Assembly: GCF_009937975.1 (NCBI RefSeq) | Contig: NZ_AP018441.1 | Span: forward strand, 1,364,001 to 1,428,000 | DNA from: Undibacterium sp. YM2 | GTDB lineage: Bacteria > Pseudomonadota > Gammaproteobacteria > Burkholderiales > Burkholderiaceae_D | Direction of reading: 5' to 3' | DNA: 64,000 bases | Shown here: one piece after another, positions 63,024 through 64,000 of the stretch | Layout of the letters: each line of letters opens with the position of its first letter | Position numbering within the stretch: the stretch's first letter is position 1 | Position numbers and translations under genes: made by a program | Notes under the pieces: model-generated | Database searches by the model: none | Told to the model about the DNA's origin: nothing | What the model saw: the letters and a program-made list of their open reading frames with translations, nothing else

Positions 63024-64000
63024 TCATTTACCAGATGGTGATGCGTTTTTCCGGGGGACATACATCTTGTCACCTTCCTTGACACCAAACGCCGAGTAAA
63101 ATTCTGGCAAGTTCGTCAAGGGACCGTTGCCACGGAACTCGGAAGGGGAGTGTGGATCGGTACTTACCCTGAGTATGGTTTCGCCATCGCGCGATTTGCC
63201 ACGCCAGACTTGCGCCCAACCCATGAAGACACGCTGGTTGCCAGTGTAACCGTCAATCACTGGCGCTGGCTTGCCACCAAGGGAAATCTGGTAGGCCTTG
63301 TAAGCGATCGACAAGCCGGAATTATCTGCAATATTTTCACCCAGAGTCAGGGCACCGTTGACCTTATAACCTGGCAGCGGGCTGTAGGCACTGTACTGGG
63401 CAATCATGGCGGCTGTCAGTTTGCCAAAGTTGGCCTTGTCTTCCTTGGTCCACCAGTCACGCAGGTTGCCGTCGCCGTCTGACTGGCTGCCAGAATCATC
63501 AAAGCCATGGCTGATTTCATGTCCTATGACAGCACCTATGCCGCCATAATTGACGGCATCATCGGCTGCGGCATTAAAGAAAGGTGGTTGCAATATCGCT
63601 GCAGGGAAGACGATTTCATTCTGACGTGAGTTGTAATAAGCATTCACGGTTTGCGGGCTCATGCCCCAGTCAGTGCGGCTGACAGGTTTGCCCAGTTTGG
63701 CCAACTGCCGTTGATATTCATGTTCACGGCCACGTATGATATTGCCGACCAGATCGTCCCTGGCAATGGTCAGCTTGCTGTAGTCGCGCCATTTATCCGG
63801 GTAGCCTATCTTGGGATTGAATTTGGCCAGTTTTGTCAGGGCTTCTTTCTTGGTTTCCGGGCTCATCCAGCTCAAGGTTTCTATGCTTTGCTTGTAGGCC
63901 AGCAGCAAGTTATTGACCATGGTCTGCATGCGTGCCTTGTTCTCGGGCGGGAAATATTTTTCCACATACAATTGCCCCAGTGCTTCTGACAGAGCTTCTT
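63024..64000 (-). CDS. M13-family (neprilysin-like) zinc metallopeptidase, 3' part
   Basis: The C-terminal 325 or so residues of an M13 oligopeptidase, cut by the window edge; the frame is open through position 64000. The zinc motif HEISH is in GAVIGHEISHGFDDSGSQSDGDG, the third ligand in TLGENIADNSGLSIAY (ENIAD) and the substrate-binding NAYYNSRQNEIVFPAAIL upstream. VNGALTLGEN and YVPRKNASPSGK at the end match secreted bacterial PepO-like peptidases; the N-terminal signal is outside the window. Confidence 0.93.
   Translation of the reverse strand, partial: EALSEALGQLYVEKYFPPENKARMQTMVNNLLLAYKQSIETLSWMSPETKKEALTKLAKFNPKIGYPDKWRDYSKLTIARDDLVGNIIRGREHEYQRQLAKLGKPVSRTDWGMSPQTVNAYYNSRQNEIVFPAAILQPPFFNAAADDAVNYGGIGAVIGHEISHGFDDSGSQSDGDGNLRDWWTKEDKANFGKLTAAMIAQYSAYSPLPGYKVNGALTLGENIADNSGLSIAYKAYQISLGGKPAPVIDGYTGNQRVFMGWAQVWRGKSRDGETILRVSTDPHSPSEFRGNGPLTNLPEFYSAFGVKEGDKMYVPRKNASPSGK

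Overview
The window looks like chromosomal DNA of a betaproteobacterium of the order Burkholderiales, most like the Oxalobacteraceae (Undibacterium/Herbaspirillum/Janthinobacterium relatives). This rests on gene content and protein character only: reductive pyrimidine catabolism, a NarK-NirBD-NasA cluster with a linked kinase/phosphatase, and many c-di-GMP and sensor proteins. No database search was possible.

Layout. 0-7 kb: XRE regulator, tcdA, a chemotaxis receptor, a TonB-like lipoprotein, GMP reductase (guaC) and a secreted metallophosphoesterase. 7-10 kb: a Cu(+)-type P-type ATPase with a divergent MerR regulator; the promoter between them has the MerR layout (20-bp spacer over a dyad). 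10-12 kb: an HD-GYP response regulator. 12-24.4 kb: a complete reductive pyrimidine pathway (RutR-like and MocR-type regulators, preT-preA, NCS1 transporter, dihydropyrimidinase, ureidopropionase, beta-alanine aminotransferase, semialdehyde dehydrogenase) leading from uracil/thymine to acetyl-CoA or propionyl-CoA. A RutR-like operator, MocR-type repeats and two sigma54-like promoters lie in its gaps.

24.4-29.3 kb: a visibly AT-richer island and the most interesting part. A SIR2-SLOG protein very like Thoeris ThsA on the plus strand faces a tightly overlapping minus-strand operon: a TIR-like ThsB protein, an Nmad2-like nucleotide-modification protein, a MazG-like pyrophosphohydrolase and a uracil-DNA-glycosylase-like protein. 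This reads as a Thoeris-type NAD signalling defence pair joined to a modified-nucleotide module. A perfect 38-bp palindrome lies upstream of the TIR gene.

29.3-40.6 kb: a frameshifted LysR gene, a YcaC-like hydrolase, a membrane-anchored hypothetical protein, and three large signalling proteins (HD-GYP, multi-PAS histidine kinase, EAL). 40.7-49.7 kb: nitrate assimilation, with a PP2C phosphatase/Ser-Thr kinase (two frameshifts), narK, nirB, nirD and nasA. narK and nirB diverge from facing sigma54 promoters with NtrC-like sites between them. 49.7-51.3 kb: GNAT, LysE and GFA genes. 51.6-61.5 kb: a two-partner secretion operon (TpsB, exported TPR-CHAT protease, TpsA exoprotein, CHASE2 cyclase, FecR-like protein). 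61.5-64 kb: a GAF protein and the 3' part of an M13 metallopeptidase gene that runs off the window.

No tRNA, rRNA, transposase or CRISPR array was recognised. Three single-base frameshifts, all at short G/C runs, point either to gene decay or to uncorrected homopolymer errors in the assembly.
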